NCBI GenBank assembly: GCA_002840975.1
Contig: PHDN01000009.1
Location: 1-64,000, forward strand
Source of the DNA: Bacteroidetes bacterium HGW-Bacteroidetes-16
GTDB taxonomy: Bacteria > Bacteroidota > Bacteroidia > Bacteroidales > F082
DNA: 64,000 nt
Reading direction: 5' to 3'
Shown here: in pieces, positions 37,201 through 45,383 of the stretch
Layout of the letters: each line of letters starts with the position of its first letter
How positions within the stretch are numbered: position 1 is the first letter of the stretch
Made by a program: the position numbers and the translations under genes
Notes under the pieces: model-generated
What the model was told of the DNA's origin: nothing
Database searches by the model: none
Seen by the model: the letters and a program-made list of their open reading frames with translations, nothing else

Positions 37201-37885
37201 CATCACCGTCAATACCAGCCGTGAGTTGTATAACCTGGCCATGATCACCGGAAAACTGGGCAAAACTTCCAGCGGATTGATGCCACTCAAAGAGAAAAAC
37301 AATGCTCAGGGTTTGTTCGATATGGGAGCGTTTGGCTGTATAGGAACAGGAGGTGTTGATATCCCGAGAGGCAATCGACCAAAGATGAAAGAGCAACTTC
37401 GCCGCAAGGCCTTTAACAATATACTCATCTTTGGTGAAGATCCTGTTGGAACCGCAGTAAATAAATCCGAAGTAACGGAATGGCTGGCTGACATCCCATT
37501 TATGGTTGTTCAGGATTATTTTATGACTGAAACGGCCAAACTGGCGCATCTGATCTTACCTGCTTCATTCCCGATAGAATCAGCGGGAAGTTTTACCAAT
37601 ACGCAAAAAATACTGCAACAATTCGATCGTCAAATTGAACCTAAGATTGCCCAAACTAACCTCGATCAACTGATTTCACTTGGAAAACATTTTGACTTAA
37701 ATGGTGTGGCAACTACCGGTGACGTGTTTTCTGAAATCATTGGACATCTACCCATTGTTGAAGATCAACCCATCGCATTTATGCCCACCGAAAGCGATTC
37801 GCCACAGCGCCTGTTTAACCACGGATGCGATTACCTGATGAAGCGATTCGATGATGAATTTGCAGAGGCTTTTAAAAGATACTAA
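34238..37885 (+). CDS. Fused [2Fe-2S]/GltD-like/NuoG-like oxidoreductase subunit
   Basis: The 1215-residue protein has four modules. An N-terminal NuoG-type [2Fe-2S] domain (about 1-85; CFVC-type cysteines) comes first. A GltD-like segment with CQAPCIQTCPANVDVQGY and GRVCVRPCEAACRR follows (about 100-170). FAD/NADPH-binding modules (IGAGPGGLSAAYFLQ, VVGGGNTAMDCC) lie at about 195-530. Two [4Fe-4S] clusters (CILCSRCVRIC, CQSCGLCIDTCP) lie at about 630-690. The last 480 residues are molybdopterin-oxidoreductase-like, but the usual cluster cysteines are replaced around residue 742 (NEKGSIGRKAKFG instead of a Cys), and no Mo-ligand Cys/Sec was found. The set resembles the StnA/NfnB-type subunit of Sporomusa-type bifurcating transhydrogenases. 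Hydrogenase H-cluster motifs are absent. Confidence 0.83.
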   Translation: MSEIINIKLNGNVVSGTKGEYILEVARRNNIKIPTLCHDPRLDPFSSCFVCVVEIEGLRGLHPSCSTRIQPGMNIITDSEKVHQSRQTALDLIMSNHYADCQAPCIQTCPANVDVQGYISLIDKGLYHEAVALIKEVNPLPAICGRVCVRPCEAACRRNLMDEGAPVGIDYMKRFASDWDLDSNNHFKPEIAPSTGKKVAIIGAGPGGLSAAYFLQQKGHQCDIFEAGPKPGGWLRYGIPEYRLPNDLLDKEIETITELGTNIYCGKNLGVNLSYADIVKDYDATILTIGSQKGTLIGTPGDDAENVYSGIDFLKNMEITGKPADFTGKKIMVVGGGNTAMDCCRTSIRCGSTDVKVVYRRTEKEMPANPIEIHESKLEGVEYLFLNNPVQVNKDAEGKLKSVTLIKMELGEPDASGRRRPVPMEGSEYELEVDYILAAIGQKTDVNFIDDINRYAPEGQLKFTRWGDIEANKNTLQTGIPNVFAAGDGVTGPATIIEAIAQAKKATLSCHQFLSGEGLTPHKRPFLSKKDHFKKQIPADYVDSYVHQTREEMPTLDPDNRINFKEVELGYADETVARNEAQRCLECGCQEFLHCDLQKYSDEYNVNQEKFAGDFNEYRIDFSHPYIEIDSNKCILCSRCVRICSELAGDNALGLVNRGFKTYVAPSLGSKLTDTHCQSCGLCIDTCPTGAISENFLFKPGPVKENALEAIDNYGSEGVSMNLMSYKNNFVMRVEGRPGLVNEKGSIGRKAKFGYRYLNSSSRIKTPLLKKGNAFEPITFEEAYELIGKNIKASIPEQTALFAGARLTNEEIYLIQKWARKGIKTPYIANFHYMGRGSGYTINSQKNVPFNQLEGASRIYLFGAELAEDHDYVGFLVNNARVKKGVKVELISTNQNPTMLHKVDVHLTIKDYYAFVTAVNLYLIKNGLQNQMFIDANTTGFEEYVKPVHESVLRNMCLKAGVSMDELETWARAYNDEMNAVLVFSEKYITVNTSRELYNLAMITGKLGKTSSGLMPLKEKNNAQGLFDMGAFGCIGTGGVDIPRGNRPKMKEQLRRKAFNNILIFGEDPVGTAVNKSEVTEWLADIPFMVVQDYFMTETAKLAHLILPASFPIESAGSFTNTQKILQQFDRQIEPKIAQTNLDQLISLGKHFDLNGVATTGDVFSEIIGHLPIVEDQPIAFMPTESDSPQRLFNHGCDYLMKRFDDEFAEAFKRY

Positions 37886-37902
37886 CCCACAACACAAAAA
37901 AC

Positions 37903-38901
37903 ATGGCAGATCTGAGTACAAGATACCTGGGATTGAACTTACGTAATCCGCTGGTGATAGCCAGTTCGGGTCTCACCGATTCGGTACATAAAATCATTGA
38001 ACTGGAGAAACACGGTGCCGGAGCCGTCGTGCTGAAATCGATGTTCGAGGAACAAATTCTGATGGAAGCCGATTACATGGTGCGTAAGGCAGAAGAACAT
38101 GGCGGTTTGTTCGTGGAGTATAGCGAAACATTTGATTACGCAGATGTTCATGTGAAGGAGCAGGAGATTGGCAATTATCTTGGTTTGATTGAAAAATCAA
38201 GGAATGAAGTCCATATTCCGGTGATTGCCAGCATCAACTGTCTGTCGTCGATGGAATGGACCAGCTTCGCAACACGCATGGAAAAAGCCGGGGCAAATGC
38301 ACTGGAGCTGAACATTTTTGTGATGCCCTTCAATATGAAAAATTCATGTGAGAGCAACGAGAAAACCTATTACCAGGTGCTTCAAAAGGTGAAAAAGGCC
38401 GTTCGTATTCCGGTGGCTGTTAAAATCAGCCCCTATTTTAGCAATCTGGGTCGGGTGATCATGGGTTTGGAAGAAAACAAGGCCGACGGAGTGGTTTTGT
38501 TTAATCGGTTTACAAGTCCTGATATCGATATCAACAACATCAAAATGACCATCGCTGATGTAATCAGTTCACCGGTAGAAATGGCCAATTCGTTGCGTTG
38601 GGTGGCCCTGATGGCCAAACGCGTTAATATTGATTTGGCTGCCACCACAGGCATACATGATGGCGAAGCGGTGGTGAAACAATTACTGGCCGGAGCCACT
38701 GTGGTCCAGATGGCCTCAGCCATTTATAAAAACGGACCGGCTTATATTGAAAAAGTGCTTGCCTTTGTCTCTGACTGGATGGATGAAAAGGGTTTTGAAA
38801 CCCTGCACCAGTTTCGTGGAAAACTCAGCCAGGCGAAAAGTGTCAATCCTGAAGTATATGAAAGACTTCAGTTTATGAAGTATTTTAGTGATTATAAGTA
38901 A
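37903..38901 (+). CDS. Dihydroorotate dehydrogenase-like flavoprotein
   Basis: The 332-residue TIM-barrel protein resembles FMN-dependent dihydroorotate dehydrogenases. It has NPLVIASSGLTDSVHKI, VAVKISPYFSNLGRV, DGVVLFNRF and LAATTGIHDG with the GA-x-x-VQMASA phosphate site. The substrate-binding N-S-C-P-N block is replaced by FVMPFNMKNSCESNE, so the true substrate may not be dihydroorotate. It starts 17 bases after the large subunit and is probably co-transcribed. That suggests an electron acceptor or donor role in the same complex; this is inference from spacing. A separate pyrD for pyrimidine synthesis may lie elsewhere. Confidence 0.75.
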   Translation: MADLSTRYLGLNLRNPLVIASSGLTDSVHKIIELEKHGAGAVVLKSMFEEQILMEADYMVRKAEEHGGLFVEYSETFDYADVHVKEQEIGNYLGLIEKSRNEVHIPVIASINCLSSMEWTSFATRMEKAGANALELNIFVMPFNMKNSCESNEKTYYQVLQKVKKAVRIPVAVKISPYFSNLGRVIMGLEENKADGVVLFNRFTSPDIDINNIKMTIADVISSPVEMANSLRWVALMAKRVNIDLAATTGIHDGEAVVKQLLAGATVVQMASAIYKNGPAYIEKVLAFVSDWMDEKGFETLHQFRGKLSQAKSVNPEVYERLQFMKYFSDYK

Positions 38902-38910
38902 CCCGTTTGT

Positions 38911-39552
38911 TTAAAGCACGTACCAAAACACTGCTACAAAATGACACAGGCTGCCCAACAAAACAAACAGATGAAAAATGGCGTGATTGTATGGTAATGT
39001 ATGCCAAATGTAAAAAAAGGCTCCAACGATATAGGCAACACCACCCGCCATCAACCACATTAACCCCCCGATCGGCAAATTACGAAACAAAGGCACAATA
39101 GCAATCAGGATGATCAATCCCATCAGCACATAGCCGATGACGGAGGCCAAATCGTAACGACCGGTAAAAAACAACTTGAGTACAATCCCTGTAATGGCCA
39201 GTCCCCAGACAACACCAAACAAACTCCAGCCCCAGGGGCCATTTAACGTGACCAATACAAAAGGAGTATAGGTTCCAGCTATTAACAGGTAGATAGAACT
39301 GTGATCGAATATGTTAAGGTAGTTGCGGACTTCTTGATTCCTGGCCGCGTGAAACAAAGTGGAAGCCAGGTAAAGCACGACCAAACTGGCACCGTAGATA
39401 CTAAAACTGACAATGTGCCAAACAGTTCCATACAAACTGGCATAAACTACCAGCACAACAAGTGCTACAATACTAAATATCAGTCCGGTACCATGAGTAA
39501 TGACATTGAGTACTTCTTCACGATCAGAATATTTCCGGGCAATGGGTTTCAA
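38911..39552 (-). CDS. Hemolysin III family (PAQR) membrane protein
   Basis: The 213-residue protein has seven predicted membrane segments and PAQR landmarks: THGTGLIFSIV near the start, STLFHAARNQ and IFDHSSIYLLIAGTYTPFVL in the middle, and AIFHLFVLLGSLCHFVAVFWY at the end. The His and Asp residues fit the metal-binding site of this family, which includes the bacterial TrhA regulators. The start is TTG; no ATG is in frame upstream or close downstream. A -7 box lies only 15 bases ahead, so the leader is very short. Confidence 0.85.
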   Translation of the reverse strand: MKPIARKYSDREEVLNVITHGTGLIFSIVALVVLVVYASLYGTVWHIVSFSIYGASLVVLYLASTLFHAARNQEVRNYLNIFDHSSIYLLIAGTYTPFVLVTLNGPWGWSLFGVVWGLAITGIVLKLFFTGRYDLASVIGYVLMGLIILIAIVPLFRNLPIGGLMWLMAGGVAYIVGAFFYIWHTLPYNHAIFHLFVLLGSLCHFVAVFWYVL

Positions 39553-39566
39553 TTGACTTTTATTTG

Positions 39567-39574
39567 CAAAGATA
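39567..39574 (-). promoter_or_regulatory. Bacteroidota -7 promoter box (TATCTTTG), very short leader
   Basis: Minus-strand TATCTTTG ends 15 bases before the TTG start of the PAQR gene, predicting a leader of roughly 8-10 bases. Confidence 0.5.
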
Positions 39575-39599
39575 ACGACAGCAATGCCTGAATAGTGCG

Positions 39600-40310
39600 C
39601 TACGTAACGGATTTAAGAAAATAATCCCACAAATTATCTGAAGGTGGAGGCGCCAGCACCGAGATCAATTCATGACTTACCGGATGGATAAAACTCAATT
39701 TTCGGGCATGCAAACTGATGGAAGCATCGGGGTTACTGCGTGGAAATCCATACTTAAGGTCACCCTTAATCGGGCACCCGATGGTTGCCAGTTGTGCCCT
39801 GATTTGATGGTGCCTCCCGGTAATCAGCTCAATTTCTATCAAATGATAATCCTGGCTTGAGGCCATCAATCGGTAATTCAACACAGCTTTTTTGCTGTCG
39901 GGTACTTCCCCGGGATAAGGGTAGGATTTGTTCTGCTTCTCGTTACGAACCAGATAATGTTCCAACGTTCCTTGTTCAGGTGAGGGAGGGTTTTTCACGA
40001 TGGCCCAATAGATCTTGTGCATTTCATGGTTTTTTACCAGAAAATTCATCCGCGAAAGCGCTTTGCCGGTACGTGCAAAAACTACGGCTCCGCTCACCGG
40101 ACGGTCTAACCGATGGATGATGCCCAAAAAGGCTTCGCCCGGCTTACTGAATTTTGCTTTTATATACTGTCTAACTGTTTCGCTCAACGGCTCATCCCCG
40201 GTTTTATCTCCCTGAACGATCTCTGACACCAGCTTATTGACTATAATCAAGTGGTTATCTTCAAAAAGTATCCTTCCTTCTAAGGCCCATGGGCTGGGAA
40301 TGTCTGTCAT
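39600..40310 (-). CDS. RluA family pseudouridine synthase
   Basis: From the ATG at 40310 the protein is 236 residues; the TTG reading to 40325 is unnecessary. The catalytic motif is GIIHRLDRPVSGAVVFART, with the aspartate that attacks uridine, followed by the later TGRHHQIRAQLATIGCPI block. It isomerises uridines in rRNA or tRNA; the exact site cannot be predicted. There is no S4 domain, unlike full RluC/RluD proteins. The gene lies 37 bases downstream of panB on the same strand, so co-transcription is likely. Confidence 0.85.
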   Translation of the reverse strand: MTDIPSPWALEGRILFEDNHLIIVNKLVSEIVQGDKTGDEPLSETVRQYIKAKFSKPGEAFLGIIHRLDRPVSGAVVFARTGKALSRMNFLVKNHEMHKIYWAIVKNPPSPEQGTLEHYLVRNEKQNKSYPYPGEVPDSKKAVLNYRLMASSQDYHLIEIELITGRHHQIRAQLATIGCPIKGDLKYGFPRSNPDASISLHARKLSFIHPVSHELISVLAPPPSDNLWDYFLKSVT

Positions 40311-40347
40311 GTTGAAAAGATTCAAGAGTTAATTGCCAAAAAGCAGT

Positions 40348-41163
40348 TTAGTATTGTTCTTTGCTATTGGGAAAGCTTACCGATTTCACATCATCGATAT
40401 ATCCTTCGAAAGCTTTAATCATCTCATCGTGCAGGTTGGCATACCGGCGAATGAACCTGGGAGAGAAATCCTGATTGATGCCCAGCATGTCATGAAGTAC
40501 CAATACTTGTCCGTCAACCCCACTACCGGCACCAATGCCTATGGTTGGAATAGATAAAGATTTGGTTACTTCGGCAGCAAGGCTAGCAGGTATTTTTTCT
40601 AAAACCAAGCCAAAACAGCCTGCTTTTTCTAAAATCTGGGCATCGCTTTTTAGTTTCTCAGCCTCTTTTTCCTCAGTGGCCCTCACTACATAAGTACCAA
40701 ATTTATTGATCGACTGGGGTGTAAGACCCAAATGGCCTAAAACCGGGATTCCGGCAGATAGTATCCTGTCGATGGATTCCACAATTTCCTGACCACCTTC
40801 CAGCTTAATACCGTTAGCTCCTGATTCTTTCATGATCCTGATTGCTGAGTTCAAGGCTTCCTTGGAATTTCCCTGATAAGCACCAAAAGGCAAATCCACT
40901 ATGACCAGTGCCCTATCCACGGCCCGCATCACTGAAGAAGCGTGATAGATCATTTGATCGAGGGTGATGGGCAGGGTGGTTTTGTGCCCGGCCATCACGT
41001 TTGATGCAGAATCTCCCACTAGGATCACATCAATGCGGGCTTCGTCCAACAAACGGGCCATGCTATAATCATATCCGGTAAGCATGGCAATTTTTTCCCC
41101 TTTTTTCTTCATTTCCTGAAGCACGTGGGTTGTAATTTTTGGTAATTCTCGTGTTGTGTTCAT
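40348..41163 (-). CDS. panB: 3-methyl-2-oxobutanoate hydroxymethyltransferase
   Basis: The 271-residue TIM-barrel enzyme makes ketopantoate from alpha-ketoisovalerate and methylene-tetrahydrofolate, the first committed step to pantothenate and CoA. Landmarks are [47 protein letters not shown] and [21 protein letters not shown], covering the metal ligands Asp and Glu. The length fits the family. A -7 box lies at 41188-41195. It heads a short operon with the pseudouridine synthase. Confidence 0.95.
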   Translation of the reverse strand: MNTTRELPKITTHVLQEMKKKGEKIAMLTGYDYSMARLLDEARIDVILVGDSASNVMAGHKTTLPITLDQMIYHASSVMRAVDRALVIVDLPFGAYQGNSKEALNSAIRIMKESGANGIKLEGGQEIVESIDRILSAGIPVLGHLGLTPQSINKFGTYVVRATEEKEAEKLKSDAQILEKAGCFGLVLEKIPASLAAEVTKSLSIPTIGIGAGSGVDGQVLVLHDMLGINQDFSPRFIRRYANLHDEMIKAFEGYIDDVKSVSFPNSKEQY

Positions 41164-41187
41164 GCTATGTAGCTTTTAACAAGGCAG

Positions 41188-41195
41188 CAAATGTA
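41188..41195 (-). promoter_or_regulatory. Bacteroidota -7 promoter box (TACATTTG) for panB
   Basis: Minus-strand TACATTTG lies 25 bases before the panB ATG. Confidence 0.5.
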
Positions 41196-41308
41196 GACAA
41201 AATGAATAAGTGAAGGGGAAATTTTAAGGTAAATCGGATTCAGAACAAGAAGCCAGGAAGATGGAAGATGTTCACCGGAGAACTGATTATGAACGATTTT
41301 ACATCATA

Positions 41309-42550
41309 TCAGGAAAGAAAAACACCTGCTTTTTTTACCACTTTAGAAGTCGCCCCGGTGTGTTGGCGAATATAGTTTTGAGCGATCTCCCCTGCTGCTT
41401 TTCTTTCATTATCGTTGTTCAACAAATTTGAAATCACCTCAACACCTTCTTTCTCGGAGGAAATGGCGTACCCACCTCCCTTATTTTTTAAATCAACCGC
41501 TTCTTTAAATCGTTGATGATTGGGACCGAAAACAACTGGAATCCCATAAGCGGCTGCTTCGGGCAGGTTGTGAATGCCCACGCCAAATCCACCACCGATG
41601 TAAGCTAAATCGGTATAAGGATAGAGTTGTGACAAAAAACCGATGGTGTTCACCACAAGGACCCTGCTGTTTTCGTCGATCACATCAGACATGTTGGTGA
41701 ACAATACGGGATTAAATGCGGAAAATTTTTTCTGGATGGAAACAATGTGGTTATCATCCACCAGATGCGGGGCAAGCAAAAGTTTTACATCACGAGAGGT
41801 GTTTTTTAACACTTCCAGTAACAGGTCCTCATCCACAGGCCAGGTGCTTCCTCCGGCTATCATGGTAGCTTTTTGTTTAAAAAGTTCAATCTGTGGAAAT
41901 TTCCGAACTTTTTTTGACAATGCCATCACCCTGTCGAAACGGGTATCTCCGGCCACTTCTACCTGATGAATTCCTGCCTTTTTAAGTAACTCTGCTGAAA
42001 GTTCATCCTGCACAAAGAAGAAAGTGATTTTATGAAGGCGATTGCGGAACCACCTTCCCCACCATTGAAAAAAGTGTTGAGATGGTCTTAAGATTACAGA
42101 CAAAAAGACCATGGGGACTTTTTTCAGGTAAATTGCATCAATGTAGTTAAACCAAAACTCATACTTAACGAAAACCACCAAAGCCGGATGTAAATGTTCC
42201 ACCAACTCACGGGCATTTTTTTTGGTGTCGATTGGCAAATAATACACCCAATCAGCCTGGTCGTAATTTTTTCTTACTTCATAACCTGAGGGTGAAAAAA
42301 AAGTAAGCAGTATTTTTATTGCCGGATACTCGTTTTTAAGTGCTTCAATCACAGGCCTCCCCTGCTCAAATTCGCCCAGACTGGCACAGTGAAACCACAC
42401 AATCGGCTGGCTGGTAACCACTTCTCGTTTAATCCTGGCAACAAGCTGCTTGCGACCACTCACCCATCGCCTGGCTTTTGGACTAAACAGAGCGGCCAGG
42501 TGTGCACCAAATGAATAGAAATAAATAAAAAGTTGATAAAACCAGTTCAT
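41309..42550 (-). CDS. waaA: 3-deoxy-D-manno-octulosonic acid (Kdo) transferase
   Basis: The 413-residue GT30 glycosyltransferase adds Kdo to lipid A precursor at the inner membrane. It has an N-terminal membrane anchor followed by the acceptor motif IVWFHCASLGEFEQGRPVIE, with the catalytic Glu, and a C-terminal GT-B domain with YIGGGFGVGIHNLPEAAAYG. The gene starts 2 bases after the stop of an outer-membrane-like gene and is clearly co-transcribed with it. The presence of waaA shows a Kdo-containing lipopolysaccharide. Confidence 0.93.
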   Translation of the reverse strand: MNWFYQLFIYFYSFGAHLAALFSPKARRWVSGRKQLVARIKREVVTSQPIVWFHCASLGEFEQGRPVIEALKNEYPAIKILLTFFSPSGYEVRKNYDQADWVYYLPIDTKKNARELVEHLHPALVVFVKYEFWFNYIDAIYLKKVPMVFLSVILRPSQHFFQWWGRWFRNRLHKITFFFVQDELSAELLKKAGIHQVEVAGDTRFDRVMALSKKVRKFPQIELFKQKATMIAGGSTWPVDEDLLLEVLKNTSRDVKLLLAPHLVDDNHIVSIQKKFSAFNPVLFTNMSDVIDENSRVLVVNTIGFLSQLYPYTDLAYIGGGFGVGIHNLPEAAAYGIPVVFGPNHQRFKEAVDLKNKGGGYAISSEKEGVEVISNLLNNDNERKAAGEIAQNYIRQHTGATSKVVKKAGVFLS

Positions 42551-42552
42551 GC

Positions 42553-43311
42553 TTAGTTGTAGTAGTATTTATCAGGGGCACGGTTATAAATGGGCAGTAT
42601 CCAGCCCACTTTAATTCCGTAAAACAAATCAAGGTGGTTGCTGTTGTCCTTTCTCATTTCATCAAAAATCCAATCTCGTTGACTCTTTGTAAACCCCTGG
42701 ACAAATTCAAAACCTGCATAGAAATTCAGCAATTTAGAATTGCCCATGTAAAAATAGCCGATGAACTCATTTAACGAAAATCCGGCGGTAAGCCGGTCAT
42801 ATCCCCTGGCATAGTCATCCACAATTTGCGGAGCTGTTTTGTGCTGGTTATCTATTTTCATACGATGTACCAAAAATCCTACCCCGGCTGTAATCATCAA
42901 TCCTGAGTTTGGGTTTACCTTCAACACAGGCAGAATCTTACCTGTCGAAAAAGTAACATTGTAACCCCTTTCGTACAAAGTATACAATGCATAGGTCCCA
43001 TTACCATCGATGATATATTCATCATTTGTGAAAACCATTCTCAGAATAGAATCCGAATTTTTGATTTTGTTCCCGAAAATAAAGTTGGCATCCAGCGACC
43101 AAAGCCAGTTGCGGCTGGTTTTATACTTAAAACCTCCACCAATGGTGGAATTATTTCCATACTGTTTGGCCAAATCGCCTCCTGCGAATTGGTACGAATA
43201 GGTTATGGAAGGAATAAATGCCGCCACTACTGAGTCGGTAGCATCTATCTGAGAATAGGAAGCCTTACAAATCAACGCCATGAAAACCAATATACCAAAC
43301 TTATGAAGCAT
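42553..43311 (-). CDS. Predicted outer-membrane beta-barrel protein, unknown function
   Basis: The 252-residue protein has a signal peptide (ending SYSQ) and alternating-hydrophobic beta strands rich in Tyr and Phe through its length, for example YKTSRNWLWSLDANFIFGNK and NFYAGFEFVQGF. It ends with YNRAPDKYYYN. This fits a small outer-membrane barrel of the Bacteroidota type. I do not recognise the family. It is translated just ahead of waaA (2-base gap), suggesting an envelope-biogenesis link. A -7 box lies 18 bases upstream. Confidence 0.65.
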   Translation of the reverse strand: MLHKFGILVFMALICKASYSQIDATDSVVAAFIPSITYSYQFAGGDLAKQYGNNSTIGGGFKYKTSRNWLWSLDANFIFGNKIKNSDSILRMVFTNDEYIIDGNGTYALYTLYERGYNVTFSTGKILPVLKVNPNSGLMITAGVGFLVHRMKIDNQHKTAPQIVDDYARGYDRLTAGFSLNEFIGYFYMGNSKLLNFYAGFEFVQGFTKSQRDWIFDEMRKDNSNHLDLFYGIKVGWILPIYNRAPDKYYYN

Positions 43312-43329
43312 AACTCAAACATTTTGTTG

Positions 43330-43337
43330 CAAATATA
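43330..43337 (-). promoter_or_regulatory. Bacteroidota -7 promoter box (TATATTTG)
   Basis: Minus-strand TATATTTG lies 18 bases before the outer-membrane-protein/waaA operon. Confidence 0.55.
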
Positions 43338-43429
43338 AACTGAATATCAGCACTTCTTGCTGTGATCCAGTATAAACTGAATTTCCGGGGAAAAATTATG
43401 TTTCATCTGGTCAATTAGCTTACTTTATC

Positions 43430-43437
43430 TATATTTG
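43430..43437 (+). promoter_or_regulatory. Bacteroidota -7 promoter box (TATATTTG)
   Basis: TATATTTG lies 39 bases before the ATG of the sugar aminotransferase gene and explains the false TTG start at 43435. Confidence 0.5.
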
Positions 43438-43476
43438 CACCCTGTTTGTGAATTTATTAACATTAAGAAAATATAC

Positions 43477-44607
43477 ATGATTAAACACAACATGGTCGAC
43501 CTGGTTGGCCAATACAAAAAAATAAAACCTGAAGTGGACGAAGCCATCTTTGAGGTAATATCCAACGCGTCCTTTATCAATGGGCCGGCTGTACAAAAAT
43601 TTCAGAAAAACCTGGAAAGTTACCTGGGAGTGAAACACGTTATTCCATGTGCCAACGGAACTGATGCCTTACAGGTGGCCCTGATGGCGCTCGATTTAAA
43701 GCCGGGAGATGAAGTCATTACAACCTCTTTCACATTTATTGCAACTGCTGAGGTCATCGCTTTACTACAGTTAACCCCGGTACTGGTTGATGTTGATCCG
43801 GCAACCTACAACATTGATCCACGGGCCATTGAAGATGCCATTACATCCAAAACAAAAGCCATTATCCCGGTACATCTTTTCGGCCAGTGTGCCGATATGA
43901 GTGCCATCATGAAGATTGCAAAATCCCATCACCTGTTTGTAATTGAAGATAATGCGCAGGCTATCGGAGCCGAGTATACCTGTAAGGATGGTACGGTAAA
44001 AAAAGCCGGAACCATTGGTGATATTGGTTGTACTTCGTTTTTTCCATCGAAAAACCTGGGTGCTTATGGTGATGGTGGCGCAATTTTTACCAATAACGAC
44101 GACCTGGCAGCAAAAATGCGTGTGATTGTAAACCATGGGATGACGGTTCGCTATTACCACGATTTGGTGGGTGTAAACTCACGCCTCGACAGCATCCAGG
44201 CTGCCATCCTGAATATTAAACTCGGCCATCTGGATGAGTATGGGGCAGCGCGTTTAAAAGCCGCTAATTACTATAATGAAGCTTTTTCGAAAACAGATAA
44301 AATTGCCTATCCAAAAACGGCTTCGTTTACTACGCATGTTTTTCATCAATACACACTTGTTTTGAATGGAGTTGACCGCGACGCATTGATGAAGCACCTG
44401 AACGACAAAGGGATTGCCTGCGCTGTTTATTATCCTGTTCCGTTGCACATGCAAAAAGCCTATCTCGATCCACGGTATAAAGAAGGCGATTTCCCGGTTA
44501 CAGAACAACTGAGTAAAACGGTGATGTCGCTGCCTATTCATACCGAGCTCACTGAAGAAATTTTAAAAGAGATTACGGAAGCCGTTCTTGAGTTTGTAGG
44601 AAACTAA
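43477..44607 (+). CDS. DegT-family sugar aminotransferase (WbpE/WlbC-like)
   Basis: From the ATG at 43477 the protein is 376 residues. It is a PLP enzyme of the DegT/DnrJ/EryC1/StrS family, with CANGTDALQVAL, VIEDNAQAIGAEY and the Schiff-base lysine in SFFPSKNLGAYGDGG. The start motif MVDLVGQYKKIKPEVDEAI and the next gene, a WbpD-like acetyltransferase, point to 3-amination of a UDP-GlcNAc-3-keto-uronic acid (UDP-ManNAc3NAcA/UDP-GlcNAc3NAcA route). The dehydrogenase and epimerase of that pathway are not in the window. It likely feeds surface-polysaccharide synthesis. Confidence 0.88.
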   Translation: MIKHNMVDLVGQYKKIKPEVDEAIFEVISNASFINGPAVQKFQKNLESYLGVKHVIPCANGTDALQVALMALDLKPGDEVITTSFTFIATAEVIALLQLTPVLVDVDPATYNIDPRAIEDAITSKTKAIIPVHLFGQCADMSAIMKIAKSHHLFVIEDNAQAIGAEYTCKDGTVKKAGTIGDIGCTSFFPSKNLGAYGDGGAIFTNNDDLAAKMRVIVNHGMTVRYYHDLVGVNSRLDSIQAAILNIKLGHLDEYGAARLKAANYYNEAFSKTDKIAYPKTASFTTHVFHQYTLVLNGVDRDALMKHLNDKGIACAVYYPVPLHMQKAYLDPRYKEGDFPVTEQLSKTVMSLPIHTELTEEILKEITEAVLEFVGN

Positions 44608-44627
44608 ACTCAGATAAACCATCATAG

Positions 44628-44669
44628 AAGCCGGATTTTTTGCACTTTTGCAGAGAGCCGGCTTTTTTT
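44628..44669 (+). terminator. Terminator with an embedded promoter-like box
   Basis: AAGCCGG (44628-44634) pairs with CCGGCTT (44658-44664), then T7. The loop contains CACTTTTG, one base off TAnnTTTG, placed about 50 bases before the next gene's ATG. Confidence 0.6.
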
Positions 44670-44699
44670 ATCGGCTTTGTTTTTTTAACAACTCAAACC

Positions 44700-45275
44700 A
44701 TGGAAAAAGAATACTTTGCACACGAAACAGCAGTTATCGACGACAACTGCCAAATAGGAAAAGGAACAAAAATCTGGCATTTCTCGCACCTCATGTCCAA
44801 TTGCATACTGGGCGAAAACTGTAACCTGGGCCAGAATGTGGTGGTTTCGCCCGAAGTAGTACTGGGGAACAATGTAAAGGTTCAGAACAATGTAAGCATT
44901 TACACCGGAGTCATCTGCGAGGATGATGTTTTTTTGGGACCTTCCATGGTTTTTACCAATGTGATAAATCCGCGCAGCGGCATAAACCGCCGTGGACAAT
45001 ATACCAAAACCACCGTTAAAAAAGGAGCCAGCATTGGAGCCAATGCCACCATCATTTGTGGTCATGATATTGGCGAATTCGCCTTTATCGGAGCCGGAGC
45101 CGTGGTGACCAAAGAGGTTCCTCCCTATGCCCTTGTCATTGGAAACCCTGCCAAACAAATGGGATGGATGAGCGAATTCGGGCATCGGCTAACATTTAAT
45201 AAAGAAGGGCTGGCAGTTTGTCCTGAAAGCAATGAACAATATCGACTAGATCAAGGAAAGGTGCACAAGCTTTAA
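44700..45275 (+). CDS. UDP-amino-sugar N-acetyltransferase (WbpD/WlbB-like)
   Basis: The ATG at 44700 gives 191 residues; a longer TTG reading from 44640 begins in the terminator and is rejected. The protein is a left-handed beta-helix acyltransferase with hexapeptide repeats ([26 protein letters not shown]) and the nucleotide-sugar motif NPAKQMGWM near the end. WbpD/WlbB enzymes acetylate the 3-amino group made by WbpE-type aminotransferases, so the preceding gene supplies the substrate. It is placed 92 bases after that gene. Confidence 0.88.
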   Translation: MEKEYFAHETAVIDDNCQIGKGTKIWHFSHLMSNCILGENCNLGQNVVVSPEVVLGNNVKVQNNVSIYTGVICEDDVFLGPSMVFTNVINPRSGINRRGQYTKTTVKKGASIGANATIICGHDIGEFAFIGAGAVVTKEVPPYALVIGNPAKQMGWMSEFGHRLTFNKEGLAVCPESNEQYRLDQGKVHKL

Positions 45276-45325
45276 AATTATCAGGAATCATTTTAAATTA
45301 ATCGCTTGATTTCAACTTCAGTCGG

Positions 45326-45355
45326 TTGCAGGTTCAAATTGGTTTTGTAGTTTTG
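45326..45355 (+). promoter_or_regulatory. Canonical -33/-7 promoter of fbp
   Basis: TTG (45326-45328), then 19 bases, then TAGTTTTG (45348-45355) fits the Bacteroidota consensus. It ends 28 bases before the fbp ATG. Confidence 0.7.
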
Positions 45356-45383
45356 TGCCCACATCTTACAACCCTTCAGACCG

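Noticed and set aside
34238-37885. Iron-only hydrogenase or formate dehydrogenase
   Set aside because: No H-cluster motifs and no Cys/Sec Mo ligand were found.
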